Shown in pieces: positions 8,588-16,981 of a stretch of DNA of 64,000 nucleotides. The stretch is from Novosphingobium sp. (GTDB lineage: Bacteria > Pseudomonadota > Alphaproteobacteria > Sphingomonadales > Sphingomonadaceae): NCBI GenBank assembly GCA_004211435.1, contig SECS01000004.1:1-64000 (forward strand), read 5' to 3'. A program made the translations under genes and the position numbers. Under the pieces are notes generated by a model. It made no database searches. It saw only the letters and a program-made list of their open reading frames with translations, and had not been told where the DNA came from. Every line of letters starts with the position of its first letter. Position 1 is the first letter of the stretch.

Positions 8588-11122
8588 CTAGGCGGCGGGC
8601 AGATTCTGCGCCGCGAATCCCCATCCCTTGAGGTCCTTGCGGCGCGCGCGCGTGATCAATTCGGTGGAATCAGCGATCGACCATTCGTGCGCGCTCTCGA
8701 CGTTCTCGAGTTCGTCCCAGGTGATGGGCACGGCGACCGGGGCGCCGTCGCGGGCGCGTGCCGAATAGGGCATCACCGCCGTGGAGCCGCGCTGGTTGCG
8801 CAGATAATCGATGAATATCTTGCCCTTACGCTTGGCCTTGGACAGCGTCGCGACGAAGCGGTCAGGCTCGGCCAGGCTCATCGCCTCGGCAAAGCGCTTC
8901 GAGAAGTCCTTGTGCGCCTCCCAATCATGCCCCGGCGTCAGCGGCACGACGACGTGCACGCCCTTGCCGCCCGAGACCATCGCGAAGCTCGTCAGGCCGA
9001 GTTCGGTCAACCGGTCGCGCAGATCGAAGGCGGCCTGCTTGACATGGGTCCAGTGGAGCCCCTCGTCGGGGTCAAGATCGAACACCATCCGATCCGGTGC
9101 CTCCACCTCGCTGGCGTGCGAGCCCCAGCCGTGGAACTCGATCGTGCCCATCTGCACGCAGGCCAGGATACCGGCGCTGTCCTCGACGTAGATGTAGTCC
9201 TCGTGGCCGCCGTCCTTCTCGCGGATCGGCACCTGGTGGACGTCCTTTCCGAACATTCCGGAATCGTGCTTCTGGAAGAAGCACTTCTTGGCGCGCCCCT
9301 GCGGACATCGAACCAGGCTGATCGGCCGACCGGCCATGTGCGGCAGCATCAGCGGCGCGACGGCGGCGTAGTAGTCGGCAAGCTGTCCCTTGGTGTGGCC
9401 GCTCTCGGGGAAGATCACGCGGTCGCGGTTGCTGATCTTGACCGCGGGTTCGGGCGCCGGCGCGGGCTGGGCCTTCTCGGGCTTCACCGCCTTGGCCGGC
9501 TTGTCGCTGCGCAGCCCGAGGAACGAGCCGTGGCGCACACGGCCCCCCCCAGGTTCATTGGCGGCGGTCATCTCGGCGAAGGCGATCTCGGCGACGAGTT
9601 TGGGTTCGATCCAATGGCCGCCGCGCGCCTCGACCCGCGGCACCTCGGCGGCTGGCGTGCCGCGCGCCAGCGGCTTCATCCGCGCGGCGAGATCGGCGAG
9701 CGTTTCAGTATCGAAGCCCGTGCCGACCTTGCCCTTGTAGACCAGCGTGTTGCCCTCGTGCTGGGCGAGGAACAGCGAGGCAAAGGGCCGCGCCTTGGCG
9801 CTCGACTGGGTCCAGCCGATCACGACGAACTCCTGTCGCCGCGTGCATTTGACCTTGACCCAGGACTTGGTGCGCGTGCCGCGATAGGGCGTGTCGATGC
9901 GCTTCGAGATGATCCCTTCCATGCCCGCCTGGCACATCGCCGCGTAGAGCTTCTCGCCCGCGCCGATCACGTGGTCGGCGACGCGGATCGGCGGCTCGGC
10001 TTGGGCAAGCAGCGCTTCGAGCCGCTCCTTGCGCTCGATCTGGGGAAGGGCCTTGAGGTCCTCGCCGTTGAGCGAGAGCAGATCGAAGGCATGGAAATCC
10101 ATGTGCGATTTCTGGCTGCCGTGGCCACGCTTGAGTTCGGCCTGCAGCGCCGAGAAGCTCGGGTTGCCGTCCTTGCCCGGCGCGGTGATCTCGCCGTCGA
10201 TCAGCGCGGGCGGCAGATCGAGCGCGGTCACCGCCTGGACCAGCGGGCCGAACTTGTCGGTCCAGTCTAGGCCCTTGCGCGTATAGACGCGCACCTTGGT
10301 CCCCGCGACTGCGACCAGCGCGCGGTATCCGTCGAACTTGATCTCGTGGAGCCAGTCGTTGCCCGCGGGCACGGCATCGACCAAGGTCGCGAGCTGCGGC
10401 GCGGCGAACTTCGGGGGCTTGCCCGCGGACCTTTTGGCGGCGGGCTTGGTGGCGCGCTTGTTGTGCGCGGCAGCCTTTTCCATCTCTGCCGCGAAGACCT
10501 CGCCCTTCTTTCCCTTGAGCGAGTGGCTGGCCTTCTTGTCGGCGGCGATCTCGGCCATCGAGCGGCCGGTGAGCACGCTCGACAACGCGCGTTCGACGAG
10601 ATCGCCCGCACCACCGGCATGTTTGTCGTCGATCTTGCGCAGCAGCCAATTCTCGCGCTTCTCGCCGGGCCGCGGCTTCATGCGGACGAGCAGCCATTCA
10701 CCCTTCATCCGCTCGCCGTGGAGCACGAAGTGCAGGTGCCCGTCCTCGATATCCTTGGCGCTCTTGCCGGGGATCGGGTCCCAGGTACCCTTGTCCCAGA
10801 GCATGACCGTGCCGCCGCCGTACTCGCCCTTGGGGATCGTCCCCTCGAACTCGGCATAGGACATCGGGTGGTCCTCGGTGCGCACCGCCAGCCGCTTATC
10901 CTCGGGATCGAGGCTCGGCCCCTTGGTCACGGCCCAGCTTTTGAGCACACCGTCGACCTCGAGCCGGAAGTCCCAGTGCAGCCGCGTCGCCGCGTGCTTC
11001 TGGACGATGAAGCGGTTGCCCTCGGGGCTCGACTGGCGCTTGCCCGCAGGCTCTGCGGTCTTCTTGAAATCGCGCTTGGCGTTGTAGGTCGCCAGCGGGT
11101 CCTTCCGCGCGCCGGCCGCCAT
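8588..11122 (-). CDS. ligD: Multifunctional ATP-dependent DNA ligase D
   Basis: 844-residue LigD for bacterial non-homologous end joining: it trims, fills and seals double-strand breaks brought together by Ku. Domain order is 3'-phosphoesterase (about 1-170), ligase (about 240-530), polymerase/primase (about 560-840). Phosphoesterase residues H43, H49, D51, R53 and H85 match the Pseudomonas enzyme pattern. The ligase nucleophile is K262 in EIKFDGYR. The polymerase has the metal-binding FDLDPDEG near residue 680. A Lys/Ala-rich linker separates the first two domains. The ATG lies one base after the ku stop, so the two are co-translated. Confidence 0.96.
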   Translation of the reverse strand: MAAGARKDPLATYNAKRDFKKTAEPAGKRQSSPEGNRFIVQKHAATRLHWDFRLEVDGVLKSWAVTKGPSLDPEDKRLAVRTEDHPMSYAEFEGTIPKGEYGGGTVMLWDKGTWDPIPGKSAKDIEDGHLHFVLHGERMKGEWLLVRMKPRPGEKRENWLLRKIDDKHAGGAGDLVERALSSVLTGRSMAEIAADKKASHSLKGKKGEVFAAEMEKAAAHNKRATKPAAKRSAGKPPKFAAPQLATLVDAVPAGNDWLHEIKFDGYRALVAVAGTKVRVYTRKGLDWTDKFGPLVQAVTALDLPPALIDGEITAPGKDGNPSFSALQAELKRGHGSQKSHMDFHAFDLLSLNGEDLKALPQIERKERLEALLAQAEPPIRVADHVIGAGEKLYAAMCQAGMEGIISKRIDTPYRGTRTKSWVKVKCTRRQEFVVIGWTQSSAKARPFASLFLAQHEGNTLVYKGKVGTGFDTETLADLAARMKPLARGTPAAEVPRVEARGGHWIEPKLVAEIAFAEMTAANEPGGGRVRHGSFLGLRSDKPAKAVKPEKAQPAPAPEPAVKISNRDRVIFPESGHTKGQLADYYAAVAPLMLPHMAGRPISLVRCPQGRAKKCFFQKHDSGMFGKDVHQVPIREKDGGHEDYIYVEDSAGILACVQMGTIEFHGWGSHASEVEAPDRMVFDLDPDEGLHWTHVKQAAFDLRDRLTELGLTSFAMVSGGKGVHVVVPLTPGHDWEAHKDFSKRFAEAMSLAEPDRFVATLSKAKRKGKIFIDYLRNQRGSTAVMPYSARARDGAPVAVPITWDELENVESAHEWSIADSTELITRARRKDLKGWGFAAQNLPAA

Positions 11123-11123
11123 G

Positions 11124-12038
11124 TCAGGCGCGCTTGCGGGCGATCGGCGCCTTGGCGGCGGGCTTGCGCGCGGCCGGCTTCTTCGCCGCAGCGGCGGTCT
11201 TCTTGGCCGGCGCTTTCTTCTCCTCCGCGTCGGCCGGCGGTTTCTTCTTGCCCTCGACCGAGGCCTTGAGCGCGGCCATCAGATCGATGACGTTCGACTT
11301 GCCGCTGACCGCGCCGGGCTCGTCGGTGTCCTCGATCACGCGCTTGCCCTTGGACTTGGCCTTCTTTTCGATCAACCGATGCAGCGCGTCGATGTAGCGG
11401 TTGTGGTATTCGCCCGCGTCGAACTGGCCCGACTTCTTGTCGATCAAGGTCGTGGCCAGGTCGAGCAGGTCCGCGTCCGGCTTCTTGTCGTGGATGTCGC
11501 GGAAATAGTTCGCGGCCTTGTTCACCTCGTCGGCATAGCGCAAGGTCTCGAGCACCAGCCCGCGCCCGCAGGGCTTGAGGCTGATCAGGTATTCCTGGCC
11601 GCGGATCGCCAACTGGCCGAGCCCGACCTTGCGCGCCTTCCGCAGTGCCTCGCGGAGCACGACATAGGCCTCTTCGGCCAGCTCGTCGGCGGGGACGACG
11701 TAATAGGGCTGGTCGAAATAGAGCACGTCGATCGCATCGGCATCGACGAACTGGACGAGATCGAGCGTGCGCTTGGACTCGAGCTTGACCGCTTCGATCT
11801 CGGCATCCTCGAGCAGCACGAAATTGCCCTTCGAGACCTCGTAGCCCTTGATGATCTCGTCGCGATCGACCGGGCCGACCCCGGGCACGACCTTCTCGTA
11901 CTTGATCGGCTTGCCCGAGGGCTCGTGGATCTGACGGAACGAGATCGAGGCGCCCGACTTGGTGGCCTTGTAGATCTCCACCGGGATCGAGACGAGGGCG
12001 AGGCGGATCTGTCCCTTCCAATATGCGCGAGCGGCCAT
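11124..12038 (-). CDS. ku: Ku protein, DNA end-binding
   Basis: 304-residue bacterial Ku. It forms a homodimeric ring on DNA ends and recruits LigD. Family landmarks: the N-terminal YWKGQIRLALVSIPVEIYKA, then QIHEPSGKPIKY, DADAIDVLYFDQPYYV and YADEVNKAANYF. The C-terminal ~45 residues are a Lys/Ala/Pro-rich tail, as in other Ku proteins where such tails contact DNA. GGAGG lies 5 bases before the ATG at 12038, favoured over a Met 7 codons upstream. ku is first in the ku-ligD operon, 78 bases from the end of a TonB receptor gene transcribed in the same direction. Confidence 0.96.
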   Translation of the reverse strand: MAARAYWKGQIRLALVSIPVEIYKATKSGASISFRQIHEPSGKPIKYEKVVPGVGPVDRDEIIKGYEVSKGNFVLLEDAEIEAVKLESKRTLDLVQFVDADAIDVLYFDQPYYVVPADELAEEAYVVLREALRKARKVGLGQLAIRGQEYLISLKPCGRGLVLETLRYADEVNKAANYFRDIHDKKPDADLLDLATTLIDKKSGQFDAGEYHNRYIDALHRLIEKKAKSKGKRVIEDTDEPGAVSGKSNVIDLMAALKASVEGKKKPPADAEEKKAPAKKTAAAAKKPAARKPAAKAPIARKRA

Positions 12039-12116
12039 GCGAACCTCCGGCCGAGTCAAGCTGCGGCGGGGGGATTGGTTCCAGGGCGGCGCGCGGGGCA
12101 GGGGGTTCCTTTCGCC

Positions 12117-14030
12117 TCAGAAGTCCGCCGTCACCGAGGCCACCGCCCGGCGCCCCTTCGCCAGGGTAAACCCGCCGCCTCCCGAAACCTGCCAGCCGTA
12201 GACGTCACCGAGGTTGCGAACCTGCATGCGGAACATCGTGGGGACCTTGCCGACGCGCGTGCGATAGCGTGCGCCAAGGTCGACGATCGTTCTTGCCGGA
12301 ATGGCCAGTGTGTCGGCGGCATCGGCAACGCGACGGCCTTCGTGAACGAGCCGGGCATCGAGCGAAAAGCCGGGCAGCGAGGACAGTTGGTAGTCGACTG
12401 CCGCATCGATGAGCAGACCGGTCCGGCCGATCGGTTTCGCACCGAGCCTGCCATCGGCAACGGCCTGGCCGCTGACGCGCGGGCGCAAAAGAACAGCGCC
12501 GACGATGAGGTTTAGGTTCGGAACGGGCCTGGCCGAGAGAGAGCCTTCCAGGCCGCGATGGGTTACCGATCCGAGCTGGCGATAGGCGCCGTCGCTCCGG
12601 TCGATCTCGAAGTAGGGTTTGGCAATGTCGAATGCGGCCAAGACGATGCGCCAGGTGCCGAGCGCATAGCGGGCGCCGAACTCGTATTGCCGGGTGCGCA
12701 GCGCGGGAAGGGCTTCGCCTCGGTTGGCGGCATTGCTCGGCGCGATGCCGCTTTCCTCGAGCCCGCGCGTCGTCGCGGCATAGAGCGTGAGGCGATCGGT
12801 CGGCATGAGTGCGAGCGCGGCATTCCACAGCCAGGGCCGGTCGTGCTGGTCGGTCCGGGGCAGGCCGGGCTGGTCGATGCGCTTGCGGTAGTCGGTGCGG
12901 GTGACCCCGAGATTCAACTCAGCAACGCGCGGCCAGCGCAACTCGTAGGCGAGCGCGTAGCTCAGGTGCCGCACGCGGTCGTGGGTCAGCGGACCATAGC
13001 CGAGAGCGGGTTCGGGCACCGGCGCCGGCACGCCGACCCGGCCGATGCCGAGATCGGCGACCGCATAGCCGCCATAGTCGGTCGCGACGCTGCGGCCGCG
13101 CGCCGAGGCGAGCAGGCGATGGCGGCGCGGTCCCTCGGCAAAGGTCCGGCTGACCCGGATTTCGCCCGAGGTCGAGGCGGCGCGCTGGTCGCGACCGCGG
13201 ATCACGAACGATCGGCCGAGGCCCTGGCCATCGACGCCTTCGAAATAGGCGGAGGCATAGTCGTCGCGCGCGAAGCGGCTGTTGAAGGCGCCCGCGGCGA
13301 TCTGCCAGGCGCCGAGATCGGCCTTCAGCATGGCGCCGTAGTTCTGCGCGTGCCCTGCCCATTGCCCCCAGTCCTGGCCGAAGAAGCGCCGGCGCTCGAT
13401 TTGCGGGGGCAGGTAGGCGCTGGCCGTGTAGATCGTCGGACCCTGTTCCTCGTCGCCGAAGTCGTAGCGCCCGAAGAAGCCGGTCAGTTCGACCCGGTCG
13501 ACCGGCTGCCAGCGCGCGACGCCGCCATAGCTGACGAACCAGCCGCCCGCGCCGTTCACGTACTGGTCGTCGAACAGGCCGAGGTCGAGATTGACGCTGA
13601 AGCGCTCGCTGACCGGCAGAGCGAGATCGGCGGTGAAGTCGGTACCGAGATATTCGCCGCTGCTCAGTTGCAGGCTCGCCACGGCGTCCTTGCCGGCGCG
13701 GCGCAGGTCGATGTCGACGATGCCGGTCGGCGCGGGCAGCGGATAGCCGAAAGCCGAGAGGCCGACACGAACGTTGGAGCCGCGCACGATCACGTCGGTG
13801 ACCGCGCCCTGCTTGTCGAAATAGAGCCCCTCGATCCGGTTGTTGCCCGCGTCGGACGCGCTGAAGCCGCGGACCTGGCCGCTCGCATAGATGCCGATCG
13901 ATTCGTTGCCGACGCTCGAGCCGAAGCCGTCCTCGGCCGTGCGCGCAGCATTGTCCGCGGTCCGCTGGGCCAGGGCCGGAGTCTCGCCCGAGCCCCAGGC
14001 AAGCAGCGCCGCGGAAACCAGCTTCCTCAT
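12117..14030 (-). CDS. TonB-dependent receptor, second of an overlapping pair
   Basis: 637 residues. Signal peptide ending TPALAQ, a plug-like region with GQVRGFSASDAGNNRIEGLY and VIVRGSNVRVG, and a beta-barrel ending in ASVTADF with terminal Phe. I see no classical TonB box (no IVVTG-like stretch), which is unusual. Its ATG overlaps the stop of the upstream receptor (ATGA), so the two are translated as a coupled pair. The ligand is unknown; the paired receptor is of siderophore type, and a divergent exporter operon shares the control region. It might bind the same ligand in another form. Confidence 0.88.
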   Translation of the reverse strand: MRKLVSAALLAWGSGETPALAQRTADNAARTAEDGFGSSVGNESIGIYASGQVRGFSASDAGNNRIEGLYFDKQGAVTDVIVRGSNVRVGLSAFGYPLPAPTGIVDIDLRRAGKDAVASLQLSSGEYLGTDFTADLALPVSERFSVNLDLGLFDDQYVNGAGGWFVSYGGVARWQPVDRVELTGFFGRYDFGDEEQGPTIYTASAYLPPQIERRRFFGQDWGQWAGHAQNYGAMLKADLGAWQIAAGAFNSRFARDDYASAYFEGVDGQGLGRSFVIRGRDQRAASTSGEIRVSRTFAEGPRRHRLLASARGRSVATDYGGYAVADLGIGRVGVPAPVPEPALGYGPLTHDRVRHLSYALAYELRWPRVAELNLGVTRTDYRKRIDQPGLPRTDQHDRPWLWNAALALMPTDRLTLYAATTRGLEESGIAPSNAANRGEALPALRTRQYEFGARYALGTWRIVLAAFDIAKPYFEIDRSDGAYRQLGSVTHRGLEGSLSARPVPNLNLIVGAVLLRPRVSGQAVADGRLGAKPIGRTGLLIDAAVDYQLSSLPGFSLDARLVHEGRRVADAADTLAIPARTIVDLGARYRTRVGKVPTMFRMQVRNLGDVYGWQVSGGGGFTLAKGRRAVASVTADF

Positions 14031-16108
14031 AGCGCGAACACGAGCCGTGCACGGACCGTGCGCGGCGCGCCCGGCGTGATCCAGACGTCGCTGTAGGAGC
14101 TCTCGATATAATAGGCGTCGAACAGGTTATCGACGTCGAGATGCGCCTTCAGACCCCGGGTCAGCTGATAGGAGAGGTTGAGGCGCGCCGTGACGTAGTC
14201 GGGCAGGCGAAAGCCGCTGGCGACGTCGTCGCCCGGCCGCCCGCCGACATAGGTCAGCCCCAGGCCGAGGCCGAGCGAGCCGGGCTCCTTCCCGTTTGAT
14301 TGCCAGAATGCCTGAACGGCGCCGCTATGCCGGGGCACGTTCGAAAGACCACTGTTCAGAAGCGCGGGGCGCGTGTCCTCGACGACCCTGGCGTCGGTAT
14401 AGGCATAGACCGCGGTCAGCGAGAACCGGTCATCGGGGCGGAAGTTGAGGTCGGCCTCGACGCCCTTGCTGCGCGCGCGACCGGCGGCGATCGAGAAGCC
14501 GGCATTGGCCGGATCGGTGACGAGGACATTGTCCTTGGTGATGCGGAACAGCGAGACGGTTCCGGTCAGCCTCTGCTCCGCCAGGGCGAACTTGATGCCG
14601 GCTTCGAGCGCCTCGCCGCGTTCGGGGGCGAAGGGGTTCGAGGCCGCGTCTATGCCCTGATTGAACCGGAACGACTTGCCCCAGCTGACATAGGCCGAGA
14701 GGTTCTCGGTCGGCGCGAAAGTGAAGGCCGCGCGCGGCGAGGTGACCGAGGGGGCCTGCCGGTCGGTGCGGTTCGTGCGGTAGTTGACGTTGGCCTGGCG
14801 GATCCGGTCGTGGCGAATGCCGAGCAGCAGCGAGAAGCGCTTGCCGAGCGTGACGAGATCCTGCGCGTAGACGCTTTCGCCGTGAAGCTGTTCGAGCAGG
14901 TCCTGGTTGAGCGGAGCGACCGGCTTCGGCTGGCCGTAGACGGGGTTGAAGATGTCGATGCCGTAAGGCGTCGTCGCGGTCGGGCTGAAGCGGTAGAAGA
15001 TCCGGCGCTGATCATAGTCGAAAGCGTCGCCGCCGAGGCGGAACTGGTGCTCGAGCCCGAACAGATCGCCGTTGGCGCTGAGCTCGACGCGGCCCGACAG
15101 GTCCTGCCATTCGTAATCGTGTATCCGCAACTGCCGGCGCAACGTGGTGCCGACGAGCGCCGCGTTGTGCGTCGACTGGCCCGACATCTGCCCGTCGCGA
15201 TATTGCACGCCGGCCTCCAGCGCGACGCCGGGCGCCAGGTCGACATAAATCGTGCCCTGGTGCTGCGCGGTGCGCTGGGTGATCTGCCCGTCGTTTGGCT
15301 CACCGAAAAAGCGGCTGCGCGGCAGCGCCTTGGGATCGCCGTTCACCGCGACGAGGCCGCGATCGTGGGTGAAGTGCACGAGGTTGTATTCGAGCTGATA
15401 GAGCAGCCGCACCGCTTCGCTCGGCTTCCACGCGATCGACGGGGCGAGGAGCAGCCGGTCGGTCTTGTTGAAATCGCGGAAGCTGTCGCCCTGCTGGTAG
15501 ACGCCGATGACGCGCGCCGAGAGGCCGTCGCTGGCCGGCCCGCCCAGATCGAAGACGCCGCGGCGCGTATCGAAGCTGCCATAGGACAGCTCCCCGGATG
15601 CGTGGAACCGATCTTGCGGGGCCTTGGTGACGACGTTGATCGATCCACCCGGCTCGCCTTTGCCCGATAGCGCCGAGGCTGGACCCTTGAGCACCTGAAA
15701 GCTCTCGAGCGTGGCGACGTCGCGCCGGGCGTTGAAGCCGCGGTTCGCGGTGAAGCGGTTGATCAGGAGATCGGGCCCCTGGTTGATGTCGCCCGAGAAT
15801 CCGCGGATCGCATAGGCGTCCCAGGCGCCGCCGAAGCTGTTCTGCCGCGCCATGCCGCCGGCGAGATCGAACAGTTGCGAAAGGTCTGTGTAGCCGGTCT
15901 GTTCGACGAGCTCCTTGTCGAGGACGCGCACGTTCTGCGGCAGCAGGATCGGCGCGATCGAGAGGCCGTTGATGCTGGCGTTGGCCTCTCGCGACCCGGT
16001 GACGACGATCTGATCGCGCTCTCCATCGGCGTCTTCGCTCTCCTCGGCAAAAGCCGGGACAGGCATCAGCAATACGCTCGGTAGCAGCCAGTGCTTCCAT
16101 CCACTCAT
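14027..16108 (-). CDS. TonB-dependent siderophore-type receptor
   Basis: 693 residues. Signal peptide MSGWKHWLLPSVLLMPVPAF, TonB box DQIVVTGSREAN (about residues 32-43), a plug with AYAIRGFSGDI and KGPASALSGKGEPGGSINVV, and a barrel ending in LVFAL. The plug motifs fit the TonB-dependent siderophore receptor subfamily. The ATG at 16108 follows a G-rich GGGGG; another Met lies 11 codons upstream but inside the palindrome at 16124-16142, so I prefer 16108. The gene overlaps the next receptor by 4 bases. It is divergent from an ABC exporter operon across a 138-bp control region. Confidence 0.92.
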   Translation of the reverse strand: MSGWKHWLLPSVLLMPVPAFAEESEDADGERDQIVVTGSREANASINGLSIAPILLPQNVRVLDKELVEQTGYTDLSQLFDLAGGMARQNSFGGAWDAYAIRGFSGDINQGPDLLINRFTANRGFNARRDVATLESFQVLKGPASALSGKGEPGGSINVVTKAPQDRFHASGELSYGSFDTRRGVFDLGGPASDGLSARVIGVYQQGDSFRDFNKTDRLLLAPSIAWKPSEAVRLLYQLEYNLVHFTHDRGLVAVNGDPKALPRSRFFGEPNDGQITQRTAQHQGTIYVDLAPGVALEAGVQYRDGQMSGQSTHNAALVGTTLRRQLRIHDYEWQDLSGRVELSANGDLFGLEHQFRLGGDAFDYDQRRIFYRFSPTATTPYGIDIFNPVYGQPKPVAPLNQDLLEQLHGESVYAQDLVTLGKRFSLLLGIRHDRIRQANVNYRTNRTDRQAPSVTSPRAAFTFAPTENLSAYVSWGKSFRFNQGIDAASNPFAPERGEALEAGIKFALAEQRLTGTVSLFRITKDNVLVTDPANAGFSIAAGRARSKGVEADLNFRPDDRFSLTAVYAYTDARVVEDTRPALLNSGLSNVPRHSGAVQAFWQSNGKEPGSLGLGLGLTYVGGRPGDDVASGFRLPDYVTARLNLSYQLTRGLKAHLDVDNLFDAYYIESSYSDVWITPGAPRTVRARLVFAL

Positions 16109-16123
16109 TTTCGAAACCCCCAC

Positions 16124-16142
16124 AATGATATGATGTATCATT
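16124..16142. promoter_or_regulatory. Palindromic operator candidate in divergent control region
   Basis: Inverted repeat AATGATA-5-TATCATT, with a run of C on the left and of G on the right. It sits between a possible minus-strand -10 and the start of the siderophore-type receptor gene. The AT-rich palindromic style recalls Fur-type metal-responsive operators; the regulator itself is inferred. Confidence 0.5.
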
Positions 16143-16171
16143 GGGGTAGAGCGCTCCAATACGGCCGTCAA
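16143..16171 (-). promoter_or_regulatory. Candidate promoter for the TonB receptor pair
   Basis: Minus strand TTGACG (16166-16171), 17-base spacer, then TACCCC (16143-16148). The -35 is good, the -10 poor. The downstream edge abuts the palindrome at 16124-16142, a position that suits repression. Confidence 0.4.
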
Positions 16172-16177
16172 TGTTAT

Positions 16178-16190
16178 GATATAATATATC
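16178..16190 (+). promoter_or_regulatory. -10 box inside a 13-bp palindrome, exporter operon promoter
   Basis: GATATA-A-TATATC is a perfect 13-bp palindrome that contains a consensus TATAAT (16180-16185) on the plus strand, 62 bases before the ABC ATPase start. No clear -35 is visible. A repressor binding the palindrome would block the promoter, so the exporter and receptors may be co-regulated. Confidence 0.45.
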
Positions 16191-16246
16191 TCTTGACCGG
16201 AGTGCGCTTGGCCGCGAAATGTGGGCTCCTGACGAAGGAGAATCCC

Positions 16247-16981
16247 ATGCCCGAGCCCGTTTCGGCTCCAATCGACCTGTCCGCTGTCGCGCTCTCCTAT
16301 GGATCGCACCGTGTGCTCGACGGCCTCACGCTCCAGGTCGCCCGCGGCAGCATCTATGCGCTGCTCGGCGGCAACGGCGCGGGTAAGTCGACCACGCTCT
16401 CGGTGCTGCTCGGCTTCGCGAAGCCCGAAGCGGGCAGGGTGCAGATCGCTGGGATCGATCCGGGTGCCGATGCGGATGCAGCGCGTCGCAGGATCGCCTA
16501 TCTTCCCGAGAACGTGGCGCTCTATGAGCATCTCTCCGCCTTCGAGAACGCTGACTACCTGCTGGCGCTCTCGGGCGAGCGCCAGTCGCGCGATGCCGTC
16601 CTCGGCGCTTTCGCCGCCGCGGGCCTGCAGGAGCGGGCCTGGGACCAGCGGCTCGGCGGTTTTTCGAAGGGTATGCGTCAGAAGGTGGCGATCGCCGTGG
16701 CGCTGCTGCGCGAAGTGCCCGTGCTGCTGCTCGACGAGCCGACCTCCGGCCTCGATCCGCGCGCGACGGCCGACTTCAACACGCTGCTCGCCTCGGTTCG
16801 CGGGCGCGGTACCGCGGTGCTGATGGTGACGCACGACCTGATGAGCGCCGCCGACGTCGCCGATCGCATCGGTTGCATCGCTGCCGGCCGGATCGCCGAC
16901 GAGGTGGCGGCTGCGGGCCGCGAGCGGTTCGATCTGCGCGAATTGCACGCGCGCTTCGCGGGCGAGAGGGCCGCGGCATGA
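16247..16981 (+). CDS. ABC transporter ATP-binding protein
   Basis: 244 residues, a complete nucleotide-binding domain. Walker A GGNGAGKST (41-49), signature FSKGM (139-143), Walker B VLLLDEP (159-165), D-loop SGLD and switch His196 in VTHD. It is of the ABC-2/drug-exporter subfamily, not the importer type, and has no fused membrane domain. GAAGGAG lies 6 bases before the ATG. The stop overlaps the next gene's start by 4 bases (ATGA), linking it to two permeases. It presumably energises those permeases for export of an unknown small molecule or for an envelope maturation step. Confidence 0.93.
   Translation: MPEPVSAPIDLSAVALSYGSHRVLDGLTLQVARGSIYALLGGNGAGKSTTLSVLLGFAKPEAGRVQIAGIDPGADADAARRRIAYLPENVALYEHLSAFENADYLLALSGERQSRDAVLGAFAAAGLQERAWDQRLGGFSKGMRQKVAIAVALLREVPVLLLDEPTSGLDPRATADFNTLLASVRGRGTAVLMVTHDLMSAADVADRIGCIAAGRIADEVAAAGRERFDLRELHARFAGERAAA

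Noticed and set aside
12558-14096. Long plus-strand frame opposite the second TonB receptor
   Set aside because: Compositional shadow; receptor on the other strand has signal peptide, barrel and coupling to its neighbour.
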